Below, one piece after another: positions 1-10,440 of a DNA stretch of 64,000 bases (its first letter is position 1; each line of letters begins with the position of its first letter). Source of the stretch: Gnetum montanum (Eukaryota; Streptophyta; Gnetopsida; Gnetales; Gnetaceae). The notes under the pieces are model-generated. The model was not told the DNA's origin, made no database searches, and was given only the letters and a program-made list of their open reading frames with translations. The position numbers were made by a program, and so were the translations under genes. The DNA is taken from the NCBI GenBank assembly GCA_015680685.1, contig MNCI01002795.1, forward strand, positions 39,395-103,394, read 5' to 3'.

Positions 1-210
1 AGATAAGCCGAAAATACCAAAAAAATCACATACCTCAGACTTGCTTAACCATACACCGTGACACATACAAGCAAGCCTGGGAAGACAATGAATGATTAAC
101 CCCAAGTGTTTCTTGTGGCGTTAAGGCATTTAGTCTGCGGAGTTCGACCGGATCGCACGTACATGCTCGTATTCGTATGGTGGAATGTAGGGGTACCTCG
201 CCACTCATCA
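1..210 (+). repeat. 3' end of a family-A LTR, plus orientation
   Basis: Read on the minus strand this stretch aligns in blocks with the start of the LTR-derived sequence at 5363-5575. Shared blocks are the terminal TGATGAGTGGC, AGGTACCCCTAC, CCATACGAAT, then AGACTA and TGTCTTCC. In plus orientation it therefore ends as an LTR should, in CCACTCATCA at 210. It is inverted relative to the element that starts at 211, so it is best read as the right end of a second element of the same family that inserted into the first. The rest of that element lies outside the window. Divergence between the two LTRs is high, so they belong to different copies or subfamilies. Confidence 0.7.
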
Positions 211-1740
211 GGGACATACCATCAAACCAAACCATCTATGCACACCTTGTAAAGGTGGCCATTGATTTCCATGAAATGCTTGGCCTTATGGAGAAACTAT
301 TATTTCTGCCAATGGTTCCACTCCTTTGGCAACTCTTGAGTGGTGAGGTAGGTGAGGATGTTGTTGAACTAAGGGAATTCCTTGGGCACTTGAGGATCAA
401 CAGCGCTTGTGAAGAGGAGTTCATCTGAAACTTGGTTAGATAAGGGGTCCTCCTCTTCTACGTCATCCCATCTCAACCAAGACAAGTGGTCAGCAACCAC
501 ATTCTCAGTCCCCTTCCTGTCTACCATGGTAAGATCAAACTCCTGAAGAATCACCAGCCACCAGATTATGCAGGGGCTCACCATTGTTTTGTTCATCAGG
601 AACCTAATAGCACTGTGCTCTATGTGCACAAACACCTCGTATCTAAGCACATAATGCTAGAATTTGTCCAAGGTGAACACCATCACCATCAACTCCTTTT
701 CGGTGGTGGTGTAGTTCAATTGAGCACCCACAATGCTACAGCTTGCACAATGGATATAATATGGACATTTCTGATCATCACACTATGTAAGCACTGCTCC
801 CAAGGCATAGTTGGATGCGTCCATCATAATGTGAAAGGGTCTGAACCAATTGGGGGTTCGTAAAACTAGAGTTTTTACGAGCTTCTATTTTAGCACTTGG
901 AATGTAGACTCACACTCCTTGGTCTAGATGAATGGAACGTCCTTCTTTGTCAGCTCTACCAACAACTTGGCAATCTTTGAGAAGTTTTCAATGAATCGTC
1001 GGTAGTAACCAGTGTGTCCAAGGAATGACCAAAAATCTTTGACANATTTGAAAGTACTTGGTTGGCGGGTGATTCCTTGGATGACCCTGATCTTTTCAGG
1101 ATCTACTTTAATCCCTGTTTGTGAGATGCGATGCCCCAGCACAATGCCTTCTTGGACCATCAAATGGCTCTTTTGCCAATTGAGCCATAAATTGGTATAT
1201 GCACATCTTTTTAGAACCTGCTCCAGATGGTCCAAGGCTTGCTTGAATGTGGCCCCATAGGTGGAGAAGTCATCCATGAATACTTCCACCCCATTGTTAA
1301 TCTATTATTGGAAGATGCTTAGGACAAGGCGTTGGAACGTAGCAGGTGCATTGCACAGGCCAAATGACATCTTCTTGTATGTGAAATTCCCTCATGAACT
1401 TGTGAAAGTAGTTTTGGCTTGGTTCTTTGGTGCTATTAGGATTTGCTTATAACCACTATAACCATCCAAAAAGTTATAGTAGCAGTGCCCTGCTATGGTG
1501 TTCAACACCTGGTCCACAAATGGGAGTGAGAAGTGGTCCTTGAAGATCACCATATTCAGCAACCGAAAATCAATGCAAACCCTCCACTTGCCATCTTTCT
1601 TAGGTATGATAACAAGTGGGTTAACCCATTTTCTATCAATGATAGAATAGATGAATCCTGCCTTCAGCAATTTTTCAATTTCATCTTTTACAACCTGCTT
1701 CAATTTGGGATTCAACCGTCTTCGTGGATATCATTGTGGC
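211..1740 (-). pseudogene. pol fragment: reverse transcriptase and RNase H of element A
   Basis: The RT N-terminal half lies at 1715-1392 (KDGKWRVCIDFRLLN, then FLDGYSGYKQI) and the catalytic palm motif VFMDDF near 1285-1270, followed by the connection segment with FLGHTGYYRRFI. The RNase H region runs from about 920 to 430 and ends in HSAIRFLMNK and VVADHLS. After that the linker towards integrase continues to about 215 and stops at the inserted LTR. RT copies the element RNA and RNase H removes the RNA strand in the cytoplasmic particle. At least two frame changes and several stops (for example between 650 and 924) make it non-functional. A single N sits at 1045 inside the connection segment. 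Confidence 0.85.
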
Positions 1741-2255
1741 TTCATGGAAGGGTCAAGATAGATCTAATGCTGGTAGACCTGGGGATCAACTCCATTCAAC
1801 TCAGGATATGACCATGCAAATGTAGCAACCCATTTTTTTATCACCTTTAGCAACTTCTTCTTCTGTTCTGGAGTAAGGGTGGCATTAATGATTATCGGCT
1901 TGTCATTTTGCAAAAATGCATACTCTAAGTGAGTTGGTAGAGACTTTAACTTAAGGGGCTCTTGTTTGAAGCTCTCAGGGATTTATAGCTTCCCCTAATC
2001 ATCTTGGTCATCAACAGTGGAGACTTATTGATGAATCTCTTCCATTTCATCTCTGCTATTAATGTAGGCTTGCACAAGCCCCTCTGATGGTTCCATGCAT
2101 AATGTGCTGCTAGTAGGATCAGCTGTCAACCACTGGGTGCTCTCTTGTTTTGTGGCTGCTACATACAGGCACTGTTGAACAGGTGATTCCTTAGTACAAT
2201 GACTACATGCTTGAATGGATATCCTCTTAGCAAACCATAATTGCTACACATAGTT

Positions 2256-2690
2256 TCACCCTGAGTCACTATACGTGATGCATGGAACGCGTTTCTTCTC
2301 AACCTTTCCGAAAGGATTTTCCTTTGAAATTTCAAGGGATAGATTGCGGAGGCCTAGTCGTGCATCCACCGTGCTTAGCCAGGCCCTTCCCATGATGATT
2401 GGGAAGTTCCCCTTGTAGTTCTCTACACAGATGATCAAGAAATTAGCAGGGTAGAACCACCCACAGACGGTGGTCACAATGTCCTCCACCAATCCCAAGG
2501 GAATAGTGCTGGACTAGTCTGCTAAATCGAGATGGATGTTTCTCTTTTTTAGCCGGGGTAGGTTCCAATTCGTGTACATATCATGAGAGATCAAATTGAT
2601 CCCTGACCCTGAGTCTAGAAGAGCTTTACATGGCTCATTCCCTACCACCTAAAGATAGATGAGGGGGCTTCCCAGATCAGTCAATTTCTA
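2256..2690 (-). pseudogene. Retropepsin-like protease of element A
   Basis: On the minus strand the frame contains CKALLDSGSGINLIS, with the catalytic Asp-Ser-Gly encoded at 2607-2615, and further on the second conserved region FPIIMGRAWLSTVDA at about 2400-2350. This is the usual aspartic-protease layout of gypsy polyproteins, which cleaves gag-pol. A stop lies between the two motifs around 2515, so the frame is broken. Between it and gag (about 2700-3430) the strand reads as a Pro/Ser/Gln-rich linker of low complexity. Confidence 0.75.
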
Positions 2691-3429
2691 GGAAAGGTGA
2701 CTTGCCTTGATCCAATTAGTCACAACATGCGTGAGCATGATCATCTAGACGTTGGAGTGTTGTTGTTGTTGTCTTGGAGGCTGCTCTGGTAGTGGAGTGT
2801 TGGAGGTGCTTATAGGTTCAAAGGCACTGACCACAGGTGTATGCGAGGGTATGTTCAAATTGTTGGACTGAAAAAAGAAATGTTTTCGTGGCTTGGGTTC
2901 TGGTCCACTCCGTTGGGGTGCTAGTTGTAAGTTAATAGCCCTTGTAGCGTTTTGTTGCTTCGGCTATGGCGGTATCTCTCCTTGCATTGATGGAGTAGGT
3001 GGAAACTGAGTGGGATGTGGTGGAGGAGTGGCAGGAGAAGGTGATGGAGGATAGAAGAGATGTGGGTTGTCCCCCTAGGGTGATGAAGATGGAGGTTGGA
3101 AATACTCCGAGGGATGGTAATAACTTGGAAAGGCGACATGACTGGAAGAGTCCCTTGGAGAGACCGGTTGCCGAACATAGTACCCATAAGGATCTAGCTA
3201 TTTGTAAGGGTACTGCTACCTTGGAGGTGGCATCCCCCATGTTTGTGGGTGCTAACACTATTGGAAGTATTCATACGGTTGCAATGGCACTCCACTTGGA
3301 TAGTATCCTTGCTGTTGCTGGTGGAACTGCCTAAAATTACCTTGTGGATAAGGCAACCTTCTAGGTGTTTGCCGTTGTGCCAAGTGAGGGTTCAATGCAT
3401 ACACCCCAGAATCTTGAAGATGTGATACC

Positions 3430-5083
3430 ATAGGACAACATCCCTTAGGATGTTCATATTGGCATATGCCACATTCATCATCCTCCTCGGTGTCAAAGTC
3501 TGCAACCTACTCTGCTACAAAAACCTTGCCCTTTCCCTTATATTGGACATGTTTAGCTTCCTTCTTCCTGAGCCGATTATGGTCATTACCTTGTTCTTTG
3601 GACTCCTCTATGATTTTCAACATGCTTTGGACCCTTTCGTCCAAAGATTCCCACATCTTATCCACCTTGGCCGATATTTCAAATGCAAATTTTTGTATCA
3701 ACAAGGTCTTTCGGTTCACCGCTTCTTCCAGTGGTGATTCATCCTCTTCATAAAAAAAATGAACTTCCCTTTTTCTGAGGGAAGGGTCCCGATTGAATTC
3801 TTCTGCACTATCATTTTTTTTGAGTTCTCCTTCCTCCTTGGCCATCTATTCGATGAGGCATTGCAATTGATGGGCCCTTAGCTTCGACAATCAGCCCTGG
3901 GCGTACATGCCTAGGGTCTTTCTAATTTTAAAACGGAGCCCATCAATGATGTGGTGAAGCTATTCCAACTAAGAGTAACCATGATTAGCACACCGATGCA
4001 ACAATGAGTAGTACTTGCTCATGGCGGCATCCAAGGGTTCATGATTCCCTTGTTTCCATCCTTGGATCTGCCATCTTAGATTTGTCACTTTGGAGTACGT
4101 TTGATACTTGTCATTGAAAATTTCAAACACCATACTCCATCTTCTAATTGATTCCGGTTCCAAGGACCAGTACCAACTTTTAGCTTCTTTGATGAGCATG
4201 CAAGGTAATATCTTCAGTCTTTGCCAATCATTGTCAATGTTTTGCAGGGTGCAAGCATCATGGAATGCCTACAGGTGAGTCTGCAGATCACAATTATATC
4301 CCCCTTCAAATCTGGGGATGTTGTTCATATCAACGCGCTTGATCCGACTATCCTTCATGTGCCTAATAGGGATTTGAACTACCTCAGATATCTGGAGCAT
4401 ACTCTGGGTAGCCAACAATGGCTCATCTGAATCATAGTCTTGCTGAGGACCATGATGTCTGTGACAATTCTGGCTATCCCTCCTTTCATGTTGGTGAGCA
4501 TCATGTGATTGTTCGTGCATTTCCTCATGTTGCTCCTTCCGAACCTTTTTTCCACCATCCTTTCACATCCTCCTACCTCGATTAAGATCAGAGCCTAAGC
4601 TGGATGAAGGAGAAGGAGAGTGAGAGGATGGAGAAGAAGGAGAGGGATCTCTTCCTTTGCCCTGATGATGGTACCGATCGTCCCATTCATCTTTGCTATG
4701 TGATCCTCCATCCCCTTGGGGATCTTGGCCACCTAGATTCTTGGACTGAATCATGGATTGGAGGACCTTCTGCCCTAGGGGAAGTTCAATTGAATGGGTG
4801 TCATGAAAGATGGGATCGCCATCATTCGGCAACCCTTGCATGAATAAGGGGTTACTGAATTGTTTCCCCTTCACTTGTTCATATCTGTCCACCTACTGCT
4901 GATCTCTTGCTTGTTAAGCCTCAATGGGATGATAGTCCTAGTAGTCATGGTCCTCCATGACATACTCTGCTCCCAGGTCCTAGATGCCCAATCTGCCAAG
5001 ATTGTGAAATAGCATTGCGGGAGTCGATCAGTCGGGAGGGTGTACAATATTGCCCTCCATGTCCCATCATCGTAGATGCTCAT
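3430..5083 (-). pseudogene. gag of element A (capsid and zinc-knuckle-like motif)
   Basis: The capsid (retrotrans_gag) region runs from about 4330 to 3969: PRFEGGYN, then AKSWYWSLEPESI and WKQGNHEPLDAAMSKY, matching the aromatic-rich core of plant gypsy gag. An upstream Ser/Pro/His-rich N-terminal region occupies 5083-4400. Downstream is an acidic, Lys-rich segment (3845-3507) and a cysteine motif near 3474-3435 (CGICQYEHPKGC, spacing C-x2-C-x3-H-x3-C), a likely variant zinc knuckle. The capsid frame is interrupted by a TAG just before AFHDACTL, probably a CAG to TAG change. Gag would package the element RNA. Confidence 0.75.
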
Positions 5084-5343
5084 CCTGATGTAGGATGAAC
5101 CTGAAATTAGGGATGTACTAATTGGGATGCTTGTACACCACCCAACACTCTTATGGCACCGGTGGGGTGGATATCTCCCTCCTGCGAGAAGACATGTTGG
5201 ACGTTAGATGGTCCATGTAATCGATGTACCTTACTGCTAACTTTAATTTGCCTAGCGTGCATAAATATTTCTATCCTAGGTCCGTTCCAACGACTTGAAT
5301 GATAATTCCACTAAGGTTAGATGACACATGTAAGACTAAATAG

Positions 5344-5361
5344 TCCCCGATAATAGTGCCA
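5344..5361 (-). other. Primer-binding site, tRNA-Asp type
   Basis: On the minus strand this reads TGGCACTATTATCGGGGA, directly after the LTR end CATCA plus one T. The Athila/Tat primer site known from plants is TGGCGCCGTTGCCGGGGA, complementary to the 3' end of tRNA-Asp. The 18 bases differ at five positions, all G-to-A or C-to-T transitions in CpG/CpNpG-type contexts, as expected from decay of a methylated site. Position, length and flanking LTR end agree. Confidence 0.75.
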
Positions 5362-6120
5362 ATGATGAGTGGCTAGGTACCCCTACGCCCAACCATACGA
5401 ATCATGGGTGTTCACACGTGACTCGGTTGAATTCCGTAGACTATAAGCACTTAACATACATTAGACCCTAACCAGTGAAACCTTGGGTTAGGATGGTCGT
5501 TGTCTTCCTAATATCACTTGTGATGTCCTCTCTACGATGGTTAAGTAAGATTAAGGCTAATGATTTTTATATCTTTTTGCATATCTTTTGTCAGATAATT
5601 TAAGGTATGAGAAGTAAGGAATAAACTATTATCTAATCTATAATTATCCTATCTTATATTATAACTATTCCTAGCATAAGTATCCGATCCCATCTTCCGA
5701 GCACATTCTGAGCATCTCTTAACACTTCTGGGTTACCAAACATTAAGTGTCACTGGGCTTACCAAGTGTTTGATTTACGTTCAAGATGGTTGTACTTATG
5801 GCCTTTACGAGCTATGAATAAGCGATAGCGATTAAGATAACAATAATGGACACTTAAGTAATTAACAAAGCATAAACATATTAAACTATTTGAATGCATA
5901 AAATAACTAAGTCCAAATGCTGCAAGGAATTCTTGAATAGTTCATCTTTATTGTTGTCACGCCAATGGGGTCAGGTACATCAACGCTCGAATAAAGAGCT
6001 GATCACTTTTCTTACACCTGCTAGGGGCACTTGGAAAATATTCTATCTCTTGCGGGAACAAAATAAAAGAGCTTCGCTACAACTAACTGAAAGATGCCTA
6101 AATGAGGCAGAAGGCCCTCT

Positions 6121-6128
6121 TATTTATA
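6121..6128 (-). promoter_or_regulatory. LTR TATA box (TATAAATA)
   Basis: The minus strand reads CCTATAAATAAGAGGG here, a canonical plant TATA box inside the LTR, about 220 bp from the LTR start, which is a usual U3 position. It would drive the genomic RNA of element A leftwards. Confidence 0.55.
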
Positions 6129-6180
6129 GGCCGAGATAGGCAGCTGCGTAAATGGGGCCACATCAACATAAGAAGGCTAT

Positions 6181-6214
6181 GTCGATGGGCCCACGTATAC
6201 GTGGCCCAGTCGAC
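6181..6214. promoter_or_regulatory. 34-bp near-perfect palindrome with G-box/ABRE-like core in the LTR
   Basis: The centre CCACGTATACGTGG (6191-6204) is a perfect 14-bp palindrome. The flanks GTCGATGGGC and GCCCAGTCGAC pair with one unpaired base. Both strands carry TACGTGG, an ACGT-core element of the G-box/ABRE class bound by plant bZIP factors. It sits about 55 bp upstream of the LTR TATA box, where an enhancer would be. The sequence is seen directly; the regulatory role is inferred. Confidence 0.5.
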
Positions 6215-6346
6215 GCAGTGACTTAATGAAACCTCATCATTAATGATGAGTATGACAATAAGGCTCCTCACTTAGTTTCTTACCTACAAATGACTAAGAA
6301 ACTTATCATTGCTTTCTCTACTTATACATTAGGCAACATCCCACAT

Positions 6347-6412
6347 TCTGAAAACGTGTTAGCCAATGCATTGGCAACCTTTGCTATCCATGGTGATCCT
6401 TTTACTATGTAA
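6347..6412 (+). pseudogene. Tail of a gypsy-type RNase H (insertion target of element A)
   Basis: Twenty-one codons read SENVLANALATFAIHGDPF and end at TAA. The ANALATFA core matches the conserved N-x-x-ADALATLA motif near the end of gypsy RNase H or related elements. It begins right at the LTR border of element A, so element A appears to have inserted into an older retroelement. Very short, so only suggestive. Confidence 0.4.
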
Positions 6413-6529
6413 GATTAACTTGTGCAATTTATTTACTTGATACTTATTATTCAATCTTCTAACATACTAGTAAGCACTATCAATATAGAAGATGGCAATC
6501 AACAAAATGTTGATCTTCTTCATTACCTC

Positions 6530-7140
6530 ACAACTAGGGACACTTCTAGCCATCTCATGGCTTATATGGCTTATATCTATAAGAACTTTGTCATATGCTT
6601 TTTCCAAGTTAATATAGAGCATATGTAGATTTTTCTATGTTTTCTAGATTTCTCCATCAGTTGTCACATTAAGGAAATAGCCTCTATAGTAGATCTTCCT
6701 GGCATCAATCCAAATTAGTTTTCTAATACTACTTATTTAGGTATGAGATGTTGCTCTATGACTCTATCTCAAAGCTTATAATGTAGCTCGTTAGCTTGAT
6801 CCCTCTATAGTTTGCATAGTTTAGTATGTTTTCTATATTTTTGTGAATGGGAACAACAAATTCTTTTTCTAATTATTGGGAATTTCTCCATCCTTCACAA
6901 ATTTGTTAAAAACCATTATGTTAGCCAAGAAACTCCTATATATCTCAATGCTTTCCAAGATTCTATAAGAACATTATTTGGTCCAACAACTTTTCTATTT
7001 TTCATCTTTGATAAGATTATCTTTACCTTAGAGAAGGAAAGTTCATTAACCAAATCAAAATTTGATTCTTCTTCATGGATATCTTCTATTGGAAATTCTT
7101 CATTTAATAGTTCTTTAAAATAATTTTTCCATCTATCCAA
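6530..7140 (-). pseudogene. LINE reverse transcriptase fragment
   Basis: The minus strand shows the start of a non-LTR RT domain: DRWKNYFKELLNEE, then KMKNRKVVGPN and WKAL at 7140-6916. In shifted frames follow FGLMPGRSTIEAI near 6680 and INLEKAYDKV near 6600. These match the conserved K-x-x-GPD, GRST-x-EAI and DLEKAYD-V motifs of plant LINE RTs, in the right order. Many stops and at least three frame changes; no endonuclease or 3' end is seen. A truncated, dead copy. Confidence 0.75.
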
Positions 7141-7180
7141 AATTTCATTATATATAGTGTAAAGTGTTTACGCATTTTTT

Positions 7181-8715
7181 GAAAATGCCTATCTTTGATT
7201 ACTATAGTATAAAATACTACCTATATCTAATTTGTAATTTACAAATAATCTAAGTATCACTCATCTATTGTTTATTCTAGTATTAAAGGTTTATGTTGAT
7301 ATTTTATTTTGCAAACTTGCTTTACCTACAACAAATGTGCAACTACACATATATCCATAAGCCATAAGTTCAATTAATCTATTAAATGTATTTGAACATG
7401 ACAAGAAGAATTTCAAATAAGTTATGTAATAATTTGAAAATAGAAATACTTTATTATATCGTTAAAAACTCTCAAATATTTTACAAGATAAATAAATTAG
7501 AAAAAGCATTATAGGGTTTTAATATATTTTTTCTATGAATCTTGAAAACTTTATCAAGAAAGTTCCCCAAGGTTTATAAGTCTACTTAAAAAATTTTAAG
7601 AAATATTTTACTTAAATGTCATATTTAAGTCTTAATGAATTAGAAAAAGAAAAAGTATAAAAAGCATGTTCTTCACCTTTTTGTATTCCCTCTAACAAAA
7701 TTTACATGTTATGTCTTAATTAAAAGGTAGTATGACCCATCAAAATTATAAGCAATCACAACTTTAATTTGCATTGCAATCACAACAGACATATAAGCAA
7801 GCTTTCACATGAAGGATCATATTGACACTTGATGTCAGGTGTTAGTCCCCTATTGCTAAACATAGAAAACTCAAAGTACATCACAAAGTTAAAAATTGAG
7901 TAGATAAAGAATAAGAAAAGAAAAAACTTTTTAATTCTACAATTGTCTACTTACGAGAACAACTTTACAACTGATTGAAAAATAAATGAAGAAAAGTAAT
8001 AGTTAGAAGGGAGAAAGGTCTTAATCTAATAAAATTTCCATCACTTTTCCACATCCATGCTTGAACTTAAAATAGCAAAAGGATTCAAGATAGATAGTTG
8101 TGGTAGAATACTAAGATTTGTATCAAAGCAACAAAGTGATACAAGTGGAAGATCTCTACCTTATTGCTTGTTATGGATCTTACATCGAGACTCTTCAACA
8201 TTGACAATAGCCTCTTTGTTGACACTAATTTGGGTTTTTGAGTTAATAGTATGCTTGCTAGACAAAGAAGAATTTTCCTTACGAGCTATCTATCTAAGCT
8301 TCTTAATATTGTCTCTAGTAGTAGTAAAAGTATGCATAGGAGCTTTTGTCTTATTTAGATTTTTATCATTAATATTAAATTGATTTTTCATATCATCAAT
8401 TTCAACACATTTTTTTTCTTGAGCAAAAAAAGATAAGCATTAAACAAATATCTTTTATGAAGGAAAAAATTGCAAGAATTAAGAAGATTATAATATGTAA
8501 TAGGCTAAATATAAGTCTTTCCTCCTACTTGTAATATGAATTTTTTTTACAATTTAGAATGTTGATTTCAACAAAAAAAATGTTATCTTTGAAAATAAAA
8601 GGTAATAAAAATAAACTCCATATGTTTAATGGGACCAAGGAGATTAATAATTTCTTGCTTAGCTTTTTGAAAAATAAGTGGGAGATTGTACAACTCAACA
8701 GAACATGGGACTTTA
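7181..8715. other. AT-rich stretch without a recognisable gene
   Basis: I see no domain, splice pattern or clear repeat here. The longest open frames (8057-8383 plus; 8525-8719 minus) are hydrophobic or low-complexity and look like chance frames in AT-rich DNA. Its right end is the target site of the LINE that follows. Confidence 0.5.
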
Positions 8716-8734
8716 CCATATTCTTTAGGTGTGA
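8716..8734 (+). repeat. Left target-site duplication of the LINE
   Basis: CCATATTCTTTAGGTGTGA here recurs at 13891-13909 with one mismatch (T to C). The two copies bracket the LINE, as expected from target-primed reverse transcription, and fix its ends. Confidence 0.85.
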
Positions 8735-8755
8735 ACAATTAATATTCTGAGCGAA

Positions 8756-8817
8756 GTCGACTGCGGCTAGCCGTTACTTTCGTATGATAGTCGACTGCGG
8801 CTAGCCGTTACTTTCGT
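8756..8817 (+). repeat. Tandem 28-bp repeat in the LINE 5' UTR
   Basis: Two identical 28-bp copies (8756-8783 and 8790-8817), each starting GTCGACTGCGGCTAGCC, are separated by 6 bp (period 34). They stand at the very 5' end of the element, where promoter monomers occur in some L1 families. A promoter role is inferred from position only. Confidence 0.6.
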
Positions 8818-9086
8818 TTTTTGGGTCTCTCTCCACGGCGGCGCAACTGCGCTTGCTGAGCTTGGCGGAGGCAGTGGCCTCTGCGTCGCCGGATACTGTT
8901 GCTTCCTTGGCTCTTCCTTGTCTCGTCGCTGCCGTTGCTTCTCTGCTGCTCATTCCCACCACATACGACGATAACTTGATCCTCGTCGTGGCTCGCGACG
9001 TTTTGGCCTCCGTCTTCGTTGCTGCTGCCGTTATCCTGTTTGGAACCTCCGTTTTGCTCGGCGCTCTCCAGGACGACGAGGTGTGA
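8805..9086 (+). other. Open frame without ATG in the GC-rich LINE 5' UTR
   Basis: The frame is open for 93 codons from 8805 to the TGA at 9084-9086 and has no ATG; only near-cognate starts (ACG at 8835, CTG at 8847, TTG at 8853) exist. The product would be Ala/Leu/Val-rich with two hydrophobic stretches (around LALPCLVAAVASLLLI and VLASVFVAAAVILFG). It may be a chance frame in GC-rich DNA, an upstream ORF, or a fragment of a host exon carried in the 5' UTR. It is followed by a GAGC microsatellite at 9085-9106. Confidence 0.3.
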
Positions 9087-9354
9087 GCGAGCGAGCGAGT
9101 GAGTCAGTCACGATCAGCGCGGCCAATTCTGAGTTCCATACGGTAGTAGCACAGCACCCCGCCGGCAGATCTGGCCCTGCTCAAGGCAAATCTGGCAGTT
9201 CCGGTCCACGCTTAACGCGGTAGCACTCAGACCTGCGACGGCGCTTTGACCTGCAACAGTGCTCAACTCGGTTGCGGTGGTTTCAAGAGGGTTTCCAGAG
9301 GTTGCAGAACGGTGTCAGGAATGCATGCGCCCTAGGCGTGGGCAAGTCACAAAG

Positions 9355-10440
9355 ATGGATTCATCAGCTTCTGCCTTTCCTTAGGGAAGTTCATCTACCT
9401 CACCTCAACTTGATTTTCTTTTCCCAGATGATCTTTTTGAAGCAGTCTCTAAAGATTTCACATCTCAATTTCTGTATTTGCAAATTGTGGGGTTTTTACC
9501 ACGGTCCCCTAGTTTAAACTCTCAAGTCCATAGCCTCCTTCAGCCCCATGGCATTCAGGTTTCTCACGCTCGTTACTACGCTCGTCATTTCATTCTGGTA
9601 GAATTATCTGATGCTTCCCAGGTCGAAACGGCTCTCTCAAAAAAAAATTTTCCAACTAGAAATGCAACCCTTATCGCACGTCCCTGGAGTTTTGACTTTA
9701 ATGTTCAAGATCCCGCTTTTAATATAATTCCTTGTTACATAGAACTGCCCAATCTTCCACACATTTTCTCCCCGGTTGAGAAGGACATAGTTAGCACCCT
9801 GGGCCCTATTATTTCCGATCATTGTAAGGCGATCAATGGAATTCAAATTCGCCGTTATTGTATTGAACTGGATATAGCCCGTCGGAAGACCTCATTAAAC
9901 CTCGGTGCTGGTGGAAAAATCTTTACCCAAAAAGTGGACTATTTTTACCTTCCAAACTCATGTAGCTATTGTCACAGGGCCGAGCATCATATCTTGGTGT
10001 GTCCCATCCTAACCAGGAAAAAACAATCTGTAGCCTCTCAGAAGACCGGTTCCCTCGTCACACCACCAGTAGGCCCATCCCCAGTATCCTTTAAATTCGG
10101 CTCTCCTCTCCCAACGCCTCCTAAATCCTCCTCTCAGTCTAGCCGCTCCAAGCTACAGAAACAACAGTCAAGTACTCACACCTCCACCCAGGTCATCCCT
10201 CAAAACGTTGTCAAGAACTCATTCTCGGAGGATGAGTTCGTGGTGGCCAGTGGTAGGAAATGAGTCAAAGCTTCCCTTCGTTCCACTTCTCCCTCCACCT
10301 CCTCTTCACTAGACACTTCCATGGCCCTTGTCCCCACCAACAACTCCTTTGCCCTCTTGTCAGGAACAAAGGAAACTGATACTTCGACTCCCAAACCCTT
10401 TGTTGCCCTCTCATCCAACCTACCCCTGGTTTCCCCATGA
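9355..10440 (+). pseudogene. LINE ORF1 (gag-like, CCHC zinc knuckle), two premature stops
   Basis: The frame from ATG 9355 to TGA 10438-10440 would encode 361 residues. It is interrupted by TAG at 9382-9384 and TGA at 10261-10263; both could be single transitions (CAG to TAG, TGG to TGA). The N-terminal half fits the DUF4283-like RNA-binding region of plant LINE ORF1 proteins. A zinc knuckle CSYCHRAEHHILVC (C-x2-C-x4-H-x4-C) lies near residue 204. The C-terminal third is Ser/Thr/Pro-rich. ORF1 would coat the element RNA. Its stop overlaps the ORF2 start in the four bases ATGA (10437-10440), and the frame on both sides of the internal stops supports one original ORF. Confidence 0.8.

Larger units (their letters stand above)
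211..6345 (-). mobile_element. Ty3/gypsy LTR retrotransposon, family A, 3' part interrupted
   Basis: Reading leftwards: LTR (6345-5363), tRNA primer site, gag, protease, RT and RNase H, stopping shortly after the RNase H-integrase linker at 211. This order (protease-RT-RNase H) and the FLDGYSGY, VFMDD and VVADHLS motifs define Ty3/gypsy. The PBS type points to the Athila/Tat branch. The frames are broken by several stops and shifts; one clear case is a TAG in gag where the family would have CAG. Integrase and the 3' LTR are not in the window, because an inverted LTR begins exactly at 210. A dead, old copy. Confidence 0.85.
5363..6345 (-). repeat. 5' LTR of element A (983 bp)
   Basis: In element orientation the LTR starts TGTGGGATGTTGCC at 6345 and ends CCACTCATCA at 5363, giving TG...CA termini next to the primer site. 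The 5 bases outside the start (6346-6350, TTCTG) would be the target duplication, but the partner end is outside the window. A TATA box and a large palindrome lie in the U3 part (see separate entries). Reading frames inside are not coding. Confidence 0.75.

Noticed and set aside
8057-8383. Hydrophobic 108-codon open frame
   Set aside because: No family resemblance, no supporting context, AT-rich composition; probably chance.
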